Origin: JAEMQF01 sp963850525
GTDB taxonomy: Bacteria > Pseudomonadota > Gammaproteobacteria > Burkholderiales > Burkholderiaceae_C
NCBI GenBank assembly: GCA_963850525.1
Contig: CAWKLQ010000004.1
Span: 186,001 to 250,000, forward strand
Direction of reading: 5' to 3'
DNA: 64,000 nucleotides
The first letter of the stretch is position 1; every line of letters begins with the position of its first letter. Shown one piece after another: positions 34,659-43,668 of the stretch. Position numbers and translations under genes: made by a program. The notes beneath the pieces are model-generated. The model was given only the letters and a program-made list of their open reading frames with translations. It ran no database searches and was not told the origin of the DNA.

Positions 34659-36134
34659 TCACGCCGTACCGCCCACAGTGAGTTTGTCGATTCGCAAGGT
34701 CGGCTGGCCCACGCCCACCGGCACGCTTTGGCCGTCCTTGCCGCAGACGCCCACGCCGGTATCGAGCTTCATGTCATTGCCGATCAGGCTCACGCGTGTC
34801 AACGCGTCGGGCCCGTTGCCGATGATCGTCGCCCCCTTCACGGGATACTGAATCTTGCCGTCCTCGACCCAGAACGCTTCGCTCGCCGAGAACACGAACT
34901 TCCCGCTCGTGATGTCGACCTGGCCTCCGCCAAAATTGGTCGCGTACAAGCCGCGCTTGAGGCTGTGAATGATCTCTTCGCTGCTCTTGTCGCCACCGAG
35001 CATGTAGGTATTCGTCATGCGCGGCATCGGCACCGCGGCATAACTTTCGCGCCGGCCGTTGCCGGTGGGCGCAACGCCCATCAGCCGCGCATTCAGCGAG
35101 TCCTGAAGATAGCCCTTGAGGATGCCGTCTTCGATCAATACATTGCGCTGCGAGACGTTGCCTTCGTCGTCGACGTTGAGCGAACCGCGCCGGTCGGGCA
35201 GGGTTCCGTCGTCGAGCACCGTCACTCCTTTGGCGGCGACGCGCTGGCCAATTCGCCCGCTGAACGCGCTGCTGCCTTTGCGGTTGAAGTCGCCTTCCAG
35301 GCCGTGGCCAATCGCTTCGTGCAAGAGCACGCCCGGCCAACCTGGACCCAGGACCACGCTCATCTCGCCCGCCTTGGCCGGGCGCGATTCCAGGTTCGTT
35401 AGCGCAGCGTTCGTTGCGTCACGCACATAGCTCTCGATCACGCTGTCGTGAAAGTAGCCGAACCCGAAGCGCCCGCCCCCTCCTGCGGTGCCGACTTCAC
35501 GGCGCACTTCGCCATCAATGGTTTGTTCGGCGATGACGGTGACCGAGAGGCGTACGAGTGGCCGCACGTCAGCCGCCCGCGTGCCGTCCGCGCGCGCGAT
35601 CAAGACGACGTCGTATTCACCGGCCAACCCGGCCATCACCTGCTTGATGCGCGGATCGACGGCTCGCGCCATGCGCTCAACCCTCTCCAACAAGGCGACT
35701 TTTTGCGTGCTGTCCAGGGTGGCGATGGGGTCCATCGGCGCGTAGAGAATTCGGCTCGGCGCAATCTTGCTGGTCGAGTGAACCTTCACCTTGCGGCTCT
35801 GGCCCGCCGCAGCGATGGTTCGCACCGTCTGCGCGGCGTCGAGTAGCGAGGTTTCCGAGATGTCGTCGGAGTAGGCAAACGCCGTCTTCTCGCCGGCCAC
35901 TGCGCGCACGCCCACGCCTTGGTCGATGCCGAAGCTACCGCTCTTGACGATGCCTTCTTCGAGGCTCCAGCCTTCGCTGCGCGTGTACTGGAAGTACAGG
36001 TCGGCGTCGTCGATGCGGTGTGTCGCAATCGTTGCCAACGCCTTGGCCAGCGTTGTTTCGGTCAAGCCGAACGGCTCGAGCAACAGCGATTGCGCCACGG
36101 CAAGGCGCTCAATGGTCGGTTCGCGAGAAATCAT
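34659..36134 (-). CDS. tldD: Metalloprotease TldD
   Basis: TldD forms a heterodimeric zinc protease with TldE/PmbA that degrades unfolded peptides and matures some modified peptides. The 491-residue product has the N-terminal domain (DADLYFQYTRSEGWSLEEGI) and the zinc motif HEAIGHGLEGD in LLHEAIGHG, with downstream GSLNVDDEG and VNTYLLG-like NTYMLGGDKSSEEI, VDITSGKFVFSASEAFWVEDG (as DITSGKFVFSASEAFWVED). All are typical for TldD rather than TldE. No tldE is seen in the window. The aroG leader begins 56 nt downstream. Confidence 0.96.
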   Translation of the reverse strand: MISREPTIERLAVAQSLLLEPFGLTETTLAKALATIATHRIDDADLYFQYTRSEGWSLEEGIVKSGSFGIDQGVGVRAVAGEKTAFAYSDDISETSLLDAAQTVRTIAAAGQSRKVKVHSTSKIAPSRILYAPMDPIATLDSTQKVALLERVERMARAVDPRIKQVMAGLAGEYDVVLIARADGTRAADVRPLVRLSVTVIAEQTIDGEVRREVGTAGGGGRFGFGYFHDSVIESYVRDATNAALTNLESRPAKAGEMSVVLGPGWPGVLLHEAIGHGLEGDFNRKGSSAFSGRIGQRVAAKGVTVLDDGTLPDRRGSLNVDDEGNVSQRNVLIEDGILKGYLQDSLNARLMGVAPTGNGRRESYAAVPMPRMTNTYMLGGDKSSEEIIHSLKRGLYATNFGGGQVDITSGKFVFSASEAFWVEDGKIQYPVKGATIIGNGPDALTRVSLIGNDMKLDTGVGVCGKDGQSVPVGVGQPTLRIDKLTVGGTA

Positions 36135-36201
36135 AAAGTGGCCCTGAGCTCAATGCGATTCATTGTAGGAGTGCGCCCTCCCGATTCAACCGAGGGCGGC
36201 T

Positions 36202-37236
36202 TCAGATGCGGCCCTCTTCCGCGGCGTGGCAGGCAATCTGCACCCCTGCCACGTGTTTCAGCGCGGGACGCTCTGCCTTGCAACGCGCATTGGCGTGCGG
36301 GCAGCGCGGGTGAAACGAGCAACCCGTGGGCGGGTTCAGGGGATTGGGCACTTCGCCTTGCACCGGCGTGCGCGAGCGGCCGCTCATGTGGATGTCGGGG
36401 ATCGCGTCGAGCAGCATGCGCGTGTACGGATGCCGCGGCCGGCTGAAGAGCTCGGCCTTGGGCGCGAGTTCGACGAGCCGGCCCAGGTACATCACGCCGA
36501 CCGCGTCGCTGACATGGCGCACCACCGCCAGGTTGTGCGAGATGAAGAGATAGGTCAGGTGGCGCTCGCGCTGCAAGTCCTTCATGATGTTGAGCACTTG
36601 CGCCTGCACCGACACATCCAGCGCCGAAGTTGGCTCGTCGCACACCAGGAACTCGGGTTGGGTGGCCAGCGCCCGGGCGATCGATATGCGCTGGCGTTGC
36701 CCGCCAGAAAATTGGTGCGGGAACTTCTCCATGTCAGCGCCAGCCAAGCCCACCGATCCGAGCAGCGCGGAGACTGCGGCGCGCAAGCCATCGCGGTTGG
36801 TGCGACTCGCGGCTGCGCCCATCAAATCGTGTTCGCGAAGCGGCTCGGCGACGATGTCTTCGATTTTCCAGCGAGGATTCAGGCTCGCGTAGGGGTCCTG
36901 AAAAATCATCTGCATGCGCCGCCTCAGCGGCCGTGCCGCCTTGCTGCGCAGCGTCGCGGCGATGTCGATGCCGTCGAAGCGCACGTCGCCTGCGGTGGGC
37001 GTGTACAGCCCCACAAGCAGGCGCGCCACCGTGCTCTTGCCGCAGCCCGATTCGCCCACCAGCGCCAGCGTTCGGCCGCGCGGGATCGCGAAGCTGACAC
37101 CGTCCACGGCGTGCACGAACTGGCGCGGTTTGCGCTCGACAACGCGATTCAGCCACGGCGCAGACACGTCGAAGGTCTTGGCAAGGTCGCGCACTTCGAC
37201 CAACGGGGTCTGGCTCGGCACGGGCAGAGCGCTCAT
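36202..37236 (-). CDS. Dipeptide/oligopeptide-type ABC transporter ATP-binding protein (DppF-like)
   Basis: A 344-residue ATPase with Walker A GESGCGKST, signature FSGGQRQRISIARAL, Walker B EFLVCDEPTSALDVS and a C-terminal oligo_HPY domain (NPLNPPTGCSFHPRCPHANARC) with Cys residues typical of DppD/F proteins. The frame extends upstream to 37293 but the ATG at 37236 gives a family-like start and overlaps the previous gene's stop (ATGA). It is the last gene of the transporter operon. Confidence 0.92.
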   Translation of the reverse strand: MSALPVPSQTPLVEVRDLAKTFDVSAPWLNRVVERKPRQFVHAVDGVSFAIPRGRTLALVGESGCGKSTVARLLVGLYTPTAGDVRFDGIDIAATLRSKAARPLRRRMQMIFQDPYASLNPRWKIEDIVAEPLREHDLMGAAASRTNRDGLRAAVSALLGSVGLAGADMEKFPHQFSGGQRQRISIARALATQPEFLVCDEPTSALDVSVQAQVLNIMKDLQRERHLTYLFISHNLAVVRHVSDAVGVMYLGRLVELAPKAELFSRPRHPYTRMLLDAIPDIHMSGRSRTPVQGEVPNPLNPPTGCSFHPRCPHANARCKAERPALKHVAGVQIACHAAEEGRI

Positions 37237-38216
37237 GCGATGGCCTGGGAAGCATCGGCATGCAGCCAGCATGCCGCGCGCGTGGTGCCGCAAGTCACCA
37301 GCGTCGGCCGCGCTTCACGGCAGCGCGCGAAGACTTTCGGGCAGCGTGGGTGGAACGCACAACCCGTGGGGATCGCGTTCAGCCGTGGCATCACGCCGTC
37401 GATCTGCAAGAGCCGCTCGCGATCCTCGCCCATCGCCGGGATCGAGCCCATCAATCCGTGCGAATAGGGGTGCGCCGGCGCGTGGATCACGTCATGCACC
37501 GGGCCGATTTCGACAATGCGCCCGGCGTACATCACCGCCACCCGATCGCAGGTCTCGGCGATCACGCCCATGTCGTGAGTGACGAGCATCACGGCCGCGC
37601 CATGCTGCTTGCACAGCCGCTTCAGCAAGGCAATGATCTGCGCCTGGATCGACACGTCCAGCGCGGTGGTCGGCTCGTCGGCGACGATCAGGCGCGGCTC
37701 GGCGGCCAGGGCCAGCGCGATCACGACACGCTGGCGCATGCCTCCCGAAAACTGGTGCGGGTACTGGTCGATGCGTTCCGCGGCCGCTGGGATGCCCGTC
37801 TCTTCGAGCAAGCGAATCGCGCGTTGCCGGGCGGCGGCCGCACCGAGCTGCAGATGCGTCTGGATCGTCTCGACGAGCTGCAGGCCCACGGTGTAGAGCG
37901 GGTTGAGCGACGTCAGCGGGTCCTGAAAGATCGCGCCGATGTGGCGACCGCGAATCTTGCGCATCTCGTCTTGCGAGAGCGTGTCGATGCGCCGGCCGTC
38001 AAAACGAATCTCGCCACCGACGATGCGCCCCGGGGGGTCGAGCAAGCCGATGATGGCAGCGCCCGTCAACGACTTTCCCGCGCCCGACTCGCCGACGACA
38101 CCGAGAACTTCTCCGGCCTGAATATCGAACGAAATTCCGTCGAGCGCCACCAGCGTGGCGTGACGCGTCGCAAACTCGACCTTCAAGTCGCGAACCTCGA
38201 GCAGCGGTGTGCTCAT
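37233..38216 (-). CDS. Dipeptide/oligopeptide-type ABC transporter ATP-binding protein (DppD-like)
   Basis: A 327-residue ATPase: LLEVRDLKVEFATRHATLVALDGISFDI at the N-terminus (as LLEVRDLKVEFATRH), Walker A GESGAGKS, QDPLTSLNPLYTVG Q-loop region, signature FSGGMRQRVVIALAL, Walker B RLIVADEPTTALDVS, switch His VTHDMGV and the C-terminal RLNAIPTGCAFHPRCPKVFARC. It pairs with the DppF-like gene through a 4-nt overlap and follows the DppC-like permease gene after 60 nt. Confidence 0.92.
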   Translation of the reverse strand: MSTPLLEVRDLKVEFATRHATLVALDGISFDIQAGEVLGVVGESGAGKSLTGAAIIGLLDPPGRIVGGEIRFDGRRIDTLSQDEMRKIRGRHIGAIFQDPLTSLNPLYTVGLQLVETIQTHLQLGAAAARQRAIRLLEETGIPAAAERIDQYPHQFSGGMRQRVVIALALAAEPRLIVADEPTTALDVSIQAQIIALLKRLCKQHGAAVMLVTHDMGVIAETCDRVAVMYAGRIVEIGPVHDVIHAPAHPYSHGLMGSIPAMGEDRERLLQIDGVMPRLNAIPTGCAFHPRCPKVFARCREARPTLVTCGTTRAACWLHADASQAIA

Positions 38217-38276
38217 TCCCTGCCCCCTGCGCAGTCAAGGATGCAGCTTCGGCGACGCGGCATGCGGCCAGCCTCC

Positions 38277-39209
38277 TTAGCGCAAGCGCGGATTGAGCGC
38301 ATCGCGCATCCAGTCGCCGAACAAATTGATGCTCAAGGCGATCACGACGAGCATGCCGCCGGGGAAAATCACAAGCCACCACGCACCGCTGAACAACTGC
38401 TTGTTGCCCTCGTTGATGAAGGTGCCGAGCGACGGTGACGTGGGTGACACGCCCACGCCAAGAAACGATAGCGTCGCCTCGGTGATGATGGCGGTGGCGA
38501 CCTGAATCGTCGCCAGAACAAGCACCGGCCCCAGCACATTGGGCAGCACGTGTTTGAGCATGATGCGCATCGGTGCCACGCCGATGACACGCGCCGCCTG
38601 CACGTATTCCTTGTTGCGCTCGACGAGCGTCGAGCCGCGCACCGTGCGCGCGTACTGCACCCATCCGGTGAGCGCGATCGCGATGATCAGGACGCTGAAG
38701 GCGAGCGAATCGTCGGCGTTCGGGAACAGGGCACGTCCCACGCCCGAGATGAGCAGCGCAATCAGGATGGACGGGAAAGACAGCATGACGTCGCAGACGC
38801 GCATGATGAACGCGTCGATGCGCCCGCCTGCGTAACCCGACAGGAGCCCCAAGCTGACGCCGATCAGCAAGGACAGCACGACCGAGGAGAAACCGACGAA
38901 GAGCGAAATTCGCGCCCCGTACATCAGCGCCGACAACACGTCGCGGCCCTGCTCGTCGGTGCCCAGCAGGTACTTCGCGCCGCCTCCCTCCATCCACGCC
39001 GGGGGCAGCATCGAATCGCCCAGGTCGAGTGTCCTGAGGTCAAACGGATTGTGCGGCGCGACCAGCTCCGCACCGGCTGCGCAGACGATGCAGACCAAGG
39101 CGACGAGCGCCGAAATGACAGCCACTTTCGACGAGCGAAAGCTGTGCCAGACGTCGCCGTCGAAAAACCGGCGCATGCGGCCCGGCGAAATCGCGCTCAT
39201 CGTGGTCAT
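38277..39209 (-). CDS. Dipeptide-type ABC transporter permease (DppC-like)
   Basis: A 310-residue membrane protein with an N-terminal OppC_N segment (SSKVAVISALVALVCIVCAAG), the sequence YLLGTDEQGRDVLSALMYGARISLFVG (as LLGTDEQGRDVLSALMYGAR), further helices and the EAA-type coupling loop EYVQAARVIGVAPMRIMLKHVLPNV. It ends with the common INLFGDWMRDALNPRLR. Its start overlaps the end of the M20 amidohydrolase gene by 4 nt. Confidence 0.93.
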   Translation of the reverse strand: MTTMSAISPGRMRRFFDGDVWHSFRSSKVAVISALVALVCIVCAAGAELVAPHNPFDLRTLDLGDSMLPPAWMEGGGAKYLLGTDEQGRDVLSALMYGARISLFVGFSSVVLSLLIGVSLGLLSGYAGGRIDAFIMRVCDVMLSFPSILIALLISGVGRALFPNADDSLAFSVLIIAIALTGWVQYARTVRGSTLVERNKEYVQAARVIGVAPMRIMLKHVLPNVLGPVLVLATIQVATAIITEATLSFLGVGVSPTSPSLGTFINEGNKQLFSGAWWLVIFPGGMLVVIALSINLFGDWMRDALNPRLR

Positions 39210-40444
39210 GCCACGGCCGGTTGCAGCAGCGGCATGGCCTGTTCGGCCAGGCTCGCGAACAACGCCGCGCCCAGTGGCAGCACGTCGTCATTGAAATCGA
39301 AGCGTGGACTGTGCAGAAAGCAGCCCGCTTCGCCGCCTTGCCCGAGACGCAGATAAGCGCCCGGTCGGGTTTGCAGCATGAAGGAAAAATCTTCGGCCCC
39401 CATGCTGGGAGGCAGGTCTCGCACCACCTTCGCTTCGCCGACGAGCGACGCCGCCACATCGCCGGCAAAGCGCGCCTCGGCGGGCGTATTGATCGTCGCC
39501 GGGTAGGCGCGCCGGTAGTCGAGCGTCGCCGTCGCACCAAAGCCCAACGCCACGGATTCGACGAGGCGGCCCAAGCGCTCTTCAATCATGTCTTGCACTT
39601 TGCGCTTGAACGTGCGCACCGTGCCGACCAGGCGCGCCTGGCGCGGGATGACGCTGAATGCGCCAAGGTCGCCGGCTTGCATCGCACACACGCTGACGAC
39701 GGCGTTGTCCAGCGGATGCACATTACGCGACACCAGACTTTGCGCCGCAGTGATGATGTGCGCCGCGACGAGAACGGGGTCGATCGTCATGGCAGGGTGC
39801 GCACCATGCCCACCGCGCCCATTGATCGTGATTTCGATGCGGTCGGCAGCGGCCATCATCGGCCCCGGGTTGATGCCAATCATTCCGGGTGGCAGGCTCG
39901 GCCAGTTGTGCATCGCGTAGACGGCGTCCACCGGGAAGCGCTCGAACAAGCCGTCGTCGATCATCGCCTTGGCGCCGGCAAAACCCTCTTCACCGGGCTG
40001 GAAGATCAGGACGACGGTCCCGTCGAAGTTGCGCGACGCCGCGAGTGCGCGTGCAGCACCGATCAACATCGTCGTGTGGCCGTCGTGGCCGCAGCCGTGC
40101 ATCAGGCCACCCTTCGTGCTGCGCCATGAGAAGTCGTTCTCTTCGCGCATCGGTAAGGCGTCCATGTCGGCACGCAGGCCCATGGCACGGCGACTTCCAG
40201 GTCCGGACCCGCTGGCGCCGCCGCGTCCATGGATGATGCCCACCACACCGGTCTTGGCGATGCCGGTATGCACCTCGTCGACGCCGCAGAGCCGAAGCGC
40301 CTGCGCAACGCGCTGCGCGGTACGAACTTCCTCAAAGCCGAGTTCCGGGTGCGCATGCAAGTCGCGCCGGAACGCGGTGAGCTCGGGATGCATCTCGCGC
40401 AGGTGCTCGAACAGCGGGCTGGAAGCCGTCACCCAACTCAACAT
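39206..40444 (-). CDS. M20 family metallo-amidohydrolase (hippurate hydrolase/aminoacylase type)
   Basis: A 412-residue M20D-type peptidase that removes acyl groups from amino acids or small peptides with a di-metal centre. Motifs include HAHPELGFEE, GLRADMDALPM, LMHGCGHDGHTTML, FQPGEEGFAGAKAMI and a C-terminal MGAEDFSFMLQTRPGAYLRLGQG (as MGAEDFSFMLQ). The ATG at 40444 overlaps the permease stop (TGATG) and its 3' end overlaps the next permease, so it is embedded between the two permease genes of the transporter and likely processes its cargo. Confidence 0.93.
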   Translation of the reverse strand: MLSWVTASSPLFEHLREMHPELTAFRRDLHAHPELGFEEVRTAQRVAQALRLCGVDEVHTGIAKTGVVGIIHGRGGASGSGPGSRRAMGLRADMDALPMREENDFSWRSTKGGLMHGCGHDGHTTMLIGAARALAASRNFDGTVVLIFQPGEEGFAGAKAMIDDGLFERFPVDAVYAMHNWPSLPPGMIGINPGPMMAAADRIEITINGRGGHGAHPAMTIDPVLVAAHIITAAQSLVSRNVHPLDNAVVSVCAMQAGDLGAFSVIPRQARLVGTVRTFKRKVQDMIEERLGRLVESVALGFGATATLDYRRAYPATINTPAEARFAGDVAASLVGEAKVVRDLPPSMGAEDFSFMLQTRPGAYLRLGQGGEAGCFLHSPRFDFNDDVLPLGAALFASLAEQAMPLLQPAVA

Positions 40445-41427
40445 CAATGCCCTCCCGGTGAGGCTTCAACGCGCAGCCGTGGGTCCACCGCAAAGTACAG
40501 AAGATCGACGACGAGGTTGATGATGACGTAAATCAGCGAAATCAGGCAAAGGTAGGCGGCCATCACGGGAATGTCAGCAAAGCTCACCGCCTGGATGAAC
40601 AACAGCCCCATTCCCGGCCACTGGAAAACGGACTCCGTGATGATGGCAAAGGCGATCAGGCCGCCGAGTTGCAAGCCCGTGATCGTCATCACCGGGACCA
40701 GCGTGTTTTTCAACGCGTGCCCGAAGTAGACCGCACGATCCGACAGGCCGCGTGCACGCGCGAAGCGGATGTAGTCGGTGCGCAAGACCTCGAGCATTTC
40801 GGCGCGAACGAGGCGCATGATCAAGGTGAGCTGGAAAATCGCGAGGGTAAAGGCCGGAAGCACGAGGTGTTTCCAGCCGTCGACGGTCAGGAATCCGGTT
40901 GTCCACTGCCCCAAGACCACGACGTCGCCTCGCCCGAAGCTTGGGAACCATTTCAGCGTGACGGCAAAAAAGAGGATCAGCAGGATGCCAATCAAGAAGC
41001 TGGGCAGCGACACGCCGAGCAGGGAGATCGTCATCAAAACCTGCGAGGCGAAGCTGCCGCGGCGCAGCGCAGCGTAAACGCCCATTGGGACGCCGACAAA
41101 CAGCGCGGTGACAGCGGCCGACAACGCAAGCTCCAGCGTTGCGGGAAAACGCTCGGCAATCAGCGCCGACACTTTGCGGCCTTGGCGCAGGCTCAGGCCG
41201 AACTCACCTTGGACCGCGTTGCCGACAAAGCGGGCAAACTGGATGGGAAACGGCTGGTCCAAGCCAAGATCGGCGCGCAACTGCTCGCGCTGCTCCACCG
41301 TCGCGTCCTGCCCGAGCAAGTTGGTCACCGGATCGCCGACATACTGGAACAGCATGAAGGCAATGAAGGCAACGACCAACATCACGATGACGGCCTGGAC
41401 CAGGCGGCGAAGGATGAAGGCGAGCAT
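40444..41427 (-). CDS. Dipeptide-type ABC transporter permease (DppB-like)
   Basis: A 327-residue permease with N-terminal MLAFILRRLVQAVIVMLVV, the periplasmic LLGQDATVEQREQLRADLGLDQPF (as EQREQLRADLGLDQP), several helices and the coupling-loop LRTDYIRFARARGLSDRAVYFGHALKN (as LRTDYIRFARARGLSDRAV). The C-terminal YAVIDPRLR-like sequence (YFAVDPRLRVEA) is standard. It is the first gene of the operon; no substrate-binding-protein gene lies upstream in the 262-nt gap before the porin. Confidence 0.93.
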   Translation of the reverse strand: MLAFILRRLVQAVIVMLVVAFIAFMLFQYVGDPVTNLLGQDATVEQREQLRADLGLDQPFPIQFARFVGNAVQGEFGLSLRQGRKVSALIAERFPATLELALSAAVTALFVGVPMGVYAALRRGSFASQVLMTISLLGVSLPSFLIGILLILFFAVTLKWFPSFGRGDVVVLGQWTTGFLTVDGWKHLVLPAFTLAIFQLTLIMRLVRAEMLEVLRTDYIRFARARGLSDRAVYFGHALKNTLVPVMTITGLQLGGLIAFAIITESVFQWPGMGLLFIQAVSFADIPVMAAYLCLISLIYVIINLVVDLLYFAVDPRLRVEASPGGH

Positions 41428-41625
41428 GTGGGGTCAGAGCTGACGCGCTCGTGAGTGTGTTTCCTTCACGGGCCATCAATCAGCGTTGCATAGGAAATCA
41501 ATCGGTCGCCATCTGAGCATGCGAAATTGTCATCGCGTTTGCGGGCGAGGCGGCGCGGGGTTATCACCGATGAACTCTTCGCCAGGCTTCGCCGCATAAA
41601 CGGCCGCGCTGACCCCGTGAGGCCG

Positions 41626-41651
41626 AAAAAAGGCCGCCCGAAGGCGGCCTT
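41626..41651 (-). terminator. Rho-independent terminator of the porin gene
   Basis: On the minus strand AAGGCCGCC and GGCGGCCTT form a 9-bp stem with a TTCG tetraloop, followed by a T-rich tract (plus-strand A-run 41626-41631). It lies 39 nt after the porin stop and would insulate the downstream transporter operon. Confidence 0.85.
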
Positions 41652-41664
41652 GCGATCGATATCA

Positions 41665-41685
41665 ACGCTTGCCTCAGGCAAGCGT
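41665..41685 (-). repeat. Perfect hairpin adjoining the porin terminator
   Basis: ACGCTTGCC and GGCAAGCGT form a 9-bp perfect stem around TCA. It sits between the porin stop (41690) and the main terminator, giving two stacked hairpins that could stabilise the abundant porin mRNA. Confidence 0.5.
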
Positions 41686-41689
41686 GCAA

Positions 41690-42742
41690 TCAGAAGATGT
41701 GGCGCAGGCCACCTTCGTAGGCGGTCGACTTGCCACCGGCCGTCGGCGCAGCAGCACCAGCGGCTGCGATCGCGAAGTTCGACGTGCCCTTGTTCGAGAT
41801 CGACGACCACGTTGCATACAGCGCGGTACGGGGCGACAGGTTGTAGATGTACCCGAGTGACAGGTGGGTGGGATCGTTGGCGTCCTGCCCTGCCGTCTTG
41901 TTGTTCGACTTGACCCATGAGCCGCGAATTTCGCCCTGCCCCATCGTCACATTCGCACCAAGAAGAATCCATACTTCCTTGGCTTGAACTGCCGGCGATA
42001 CGTCAACTTTCTCGTCGTTGTACTGGGCCTGGATCTTGGCCGGTCCAATCTTGTACGAACCAGCGACGTTGAAGATCTTGGCTTTGAGAGTACCAGCAAC
42101 GTTCATCTCGGTTTGGCCAGTGGATGCAGCCACGTCGATCGGGCCAGCCGCGAAGCCGATTCGTCCGCCTGTGTATTTGCCCGCGGCGTTCGTGCCCGCG
42201 GCAGGAGTGGCGCCTTCACCGGCAGCAACCATGATTTGACCGTACACACCACCGAGTGCGGGCAGGAAGTAGCTGATGGCGTTGTTGGCGCGAACGTAGG
42301 TTTGAACGCCCAAGGGGCCAAACGCGCGTGACGTCAGGAAGGAAGTTCCCGCACCGTTCGTGCCAAACGGGTCGAACGCGGACGTGTTGTAGAACGTCGG
42401 CGTGTAGTCACGGCCGAGGCGCACTTCACCGAAACCGCCCATCAGGGAAACCGTCGACTTGCGGCGGAAGTCGAACTTGCTGAATGTTCCGTCATCGGGC
42501 GACATGCCGCCTTCAAGATGGAAGCCCGCCCTGAGGCCACCGCCGAGGTCTTCCACGCCGCGCACACCAAAGCGGTTACTGTTCAGGTTGTCGCTGACCA
42601 TCGTCACGCGGCTGTCGCCGCCGTCGTTCTTGGTCTGCCTCATGCTCAAGTCAACAATGCCGAACATCGTCACCGACGACTGCGCCGACGCGACGCCAGA
42701 GAACGCACCCAGCACGGCCAGGGCGAGTAGGGATTTTTTCAT
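41690..42742 (-). CDS. Gram-negative porin (Omp32-like)
   Basis: An outer-membrane trimeric porin of the Comamonadaceae Omp32 / Neisseria PorB type. The 350-residue product has a signal peptide (MKKSLLALAVLGAFSGVASA), then QSSVTMFGIVDLSMRQ, ENLNSNRFGVRG-like SDNLNSNRFGVRG, GEVRLGRDYTPTFYN and the C-terminal aromatic end GGLRHIF needed for outer-membrane assembly. The ribosome-binding site TAGGAGATA precedes the ATG. It is transcribed towards the peptide transporter operon but separated from it by a strong terminator. Confidence 0.95.
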   Translation of the reverse strand: MKKSLLALAVLGAFSGVASAQSSVTMFGIVDLSMRQTKNDGGDSRVTMVSDNLNSNRFGVRGVEDLGGGLRAGFHLEGGMSPDDGTFSKFDFRRKSTVSLMGGFGEVRLGRDYTPTFYNTSAFDPFGTNGAGTSFLTSRAFGPLGVQTYVRANNAISYFLPALGGVYGQIMVAAGEGATPAAGTNAAGKYTGGRIGFAAGPIDVAASTGQTEMNVAGTLKAKIFNVAGSYKIGPAKIQAQYNDEKVDVSPAVQAKEVWILLGANVTMGQGEIRGSWVKSNNKTAGQDANDPTHLSLGYIYNLSPRTALYATWSSISNKGTSNFAIAAAGAAAPTAGGKSTAYEGGLRHIF

Positions 42743-43032
42743 TGCAAATATCTCCTAGGTTGAATAAGAGGTCCTGATCACGATGCCCGGTGGGCTGATC
42801 AGGCCGAACCCCCTCAGCGGAAGTTGCGCCTATTGCACCAGACGCTCCGACGGGTTGCCAAGAATTGACGGTGAAAAGACTCGGCTTTGTTGTCAGAGCA
42901 CAACGACACAATTGATCTGGATCGAGCAACAAACTTCCGTGCTCGGGTATGTACTGATTCGAAATCCGTTGCGAGGGCTGCGCTATCGTCGGTGTGTTGC
43001 TGCGGCGCTCAAGACTTGCCACTCATCGGCCC

Positions 43033-43650
43033 ATGGATCGCTTTCTCATTTCGCTCGACAACGCACTTCGAACCCTCTCCGGCGCGAGCCATGCTTCGCG
43101 GCCGTGCCCCGCCCCTTTGACCGCTGGCGGGTCGCTCGACGACGCGCAGCGCCGCCTCAGTGGTGCGCTGATGCGGGTCAACCAGGTCGGGGAAGTTTGT
43201 GCCCAGGCGCTCTACAACGCACAGGCGCTCGCGACCCGCGACGCATCAGTGAAGCGCCAGTTCGACGCGGCAGCGCGCGAAGAATCGGACCACTTGGCGT
43301 GGACGCAGCAACGCCTCATTGAACTCGGCGCGCGCCCGAGCCTGCTCAATCCGCTTTGGTACGCGGGCGCCTTCGGCATCGGCCTGCTCGCGGCACGCGC
43401 GGGCGATTCGCTGAGCCTGGGTTTTGTTGTCGAGACCGAGCGCCAGGTCGAGCAGCATCTTCAAGGGCACCTCGACAGATTACCGCCGGGCGACGCGGCG
43501 TCTCGCGCCATCGTGCGCCAGATGCAAGCTGACGAAGCGCGGCATGCGCAGCAGGCACAGGCGGCTGGCGGGGTTGAGTTGCCCGCACCCATCAGGATGG
43601 TGATGCGCTGGGCGGCGCGCGTCATGACACGAACCGCTCACTACATTTGA
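43033..43650 (+). CDS. coq7: 2-polyprenyl-3-methyl-6-methoxy-1,4-benzoquinone monooxygenase (Coq7)
   Basis: A di-iron hydroxylase that carries out the last hydroxylation in ubiquinone biosynthesis. The 205-residue product begins MDRFLISLDNALRTLSG and carries the metal ligands in MRVNQVGEVCAQALYNAQ, REESDHLAWTQQRL, VVETERQVEQHL and MQADEARHAQ. The ATG at 43033 is the family start; an upstream in-frame extension is not conserved-looking. Together with the convergent OsmC gene it shares a palindrome that contains both stop codons. The 290-nt gap upstream, shared with the divergent porin, shows no feature I can assign firmly. Confidence 0.95.
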   Translation: MDRFLISLDNALRTLSGASHASRPCPAPLTAGGSLDDAQRRLSGALMRVNQVGEVCAQALYNAQALATRDASVKRQFDAAAREESDHLAWTQQRLIELGARPSLLNPLWYAGAFGIGLLAARAGDSLSLGFVVETERQVEQHLQGHLDRLPPGDAASRAIVRQMQADEARHAQQAQAAGGVELPAPIRMVMRWAARVMTRTAHYI

Positions 43651-43668
43651 CCTGAACCCCCAGGTCAA
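43647..43668. terminator. Palindrome containing the stop codons of two convergent genes
   Basis: TTGACCTG and CAGGTCAA form an 8-bp perfect stem around a 6-nt loop. The coq7 TGA (43648-43650) and the OsmC-gene TGA (complement of 43665-43667) lie inside the two arms, so the symmetric sequence supplies stop and hairpin for both genes. No T-run is present. Confidence 0.5.

Noticed and set aside
42889..42904. GTTGT-N6-ACAAC inverted repeat between the porin and coq7 genes
   Set aside because: The arms are only 5 bp and there is no adjacent regulator to connect it to; too weak to call an operator.
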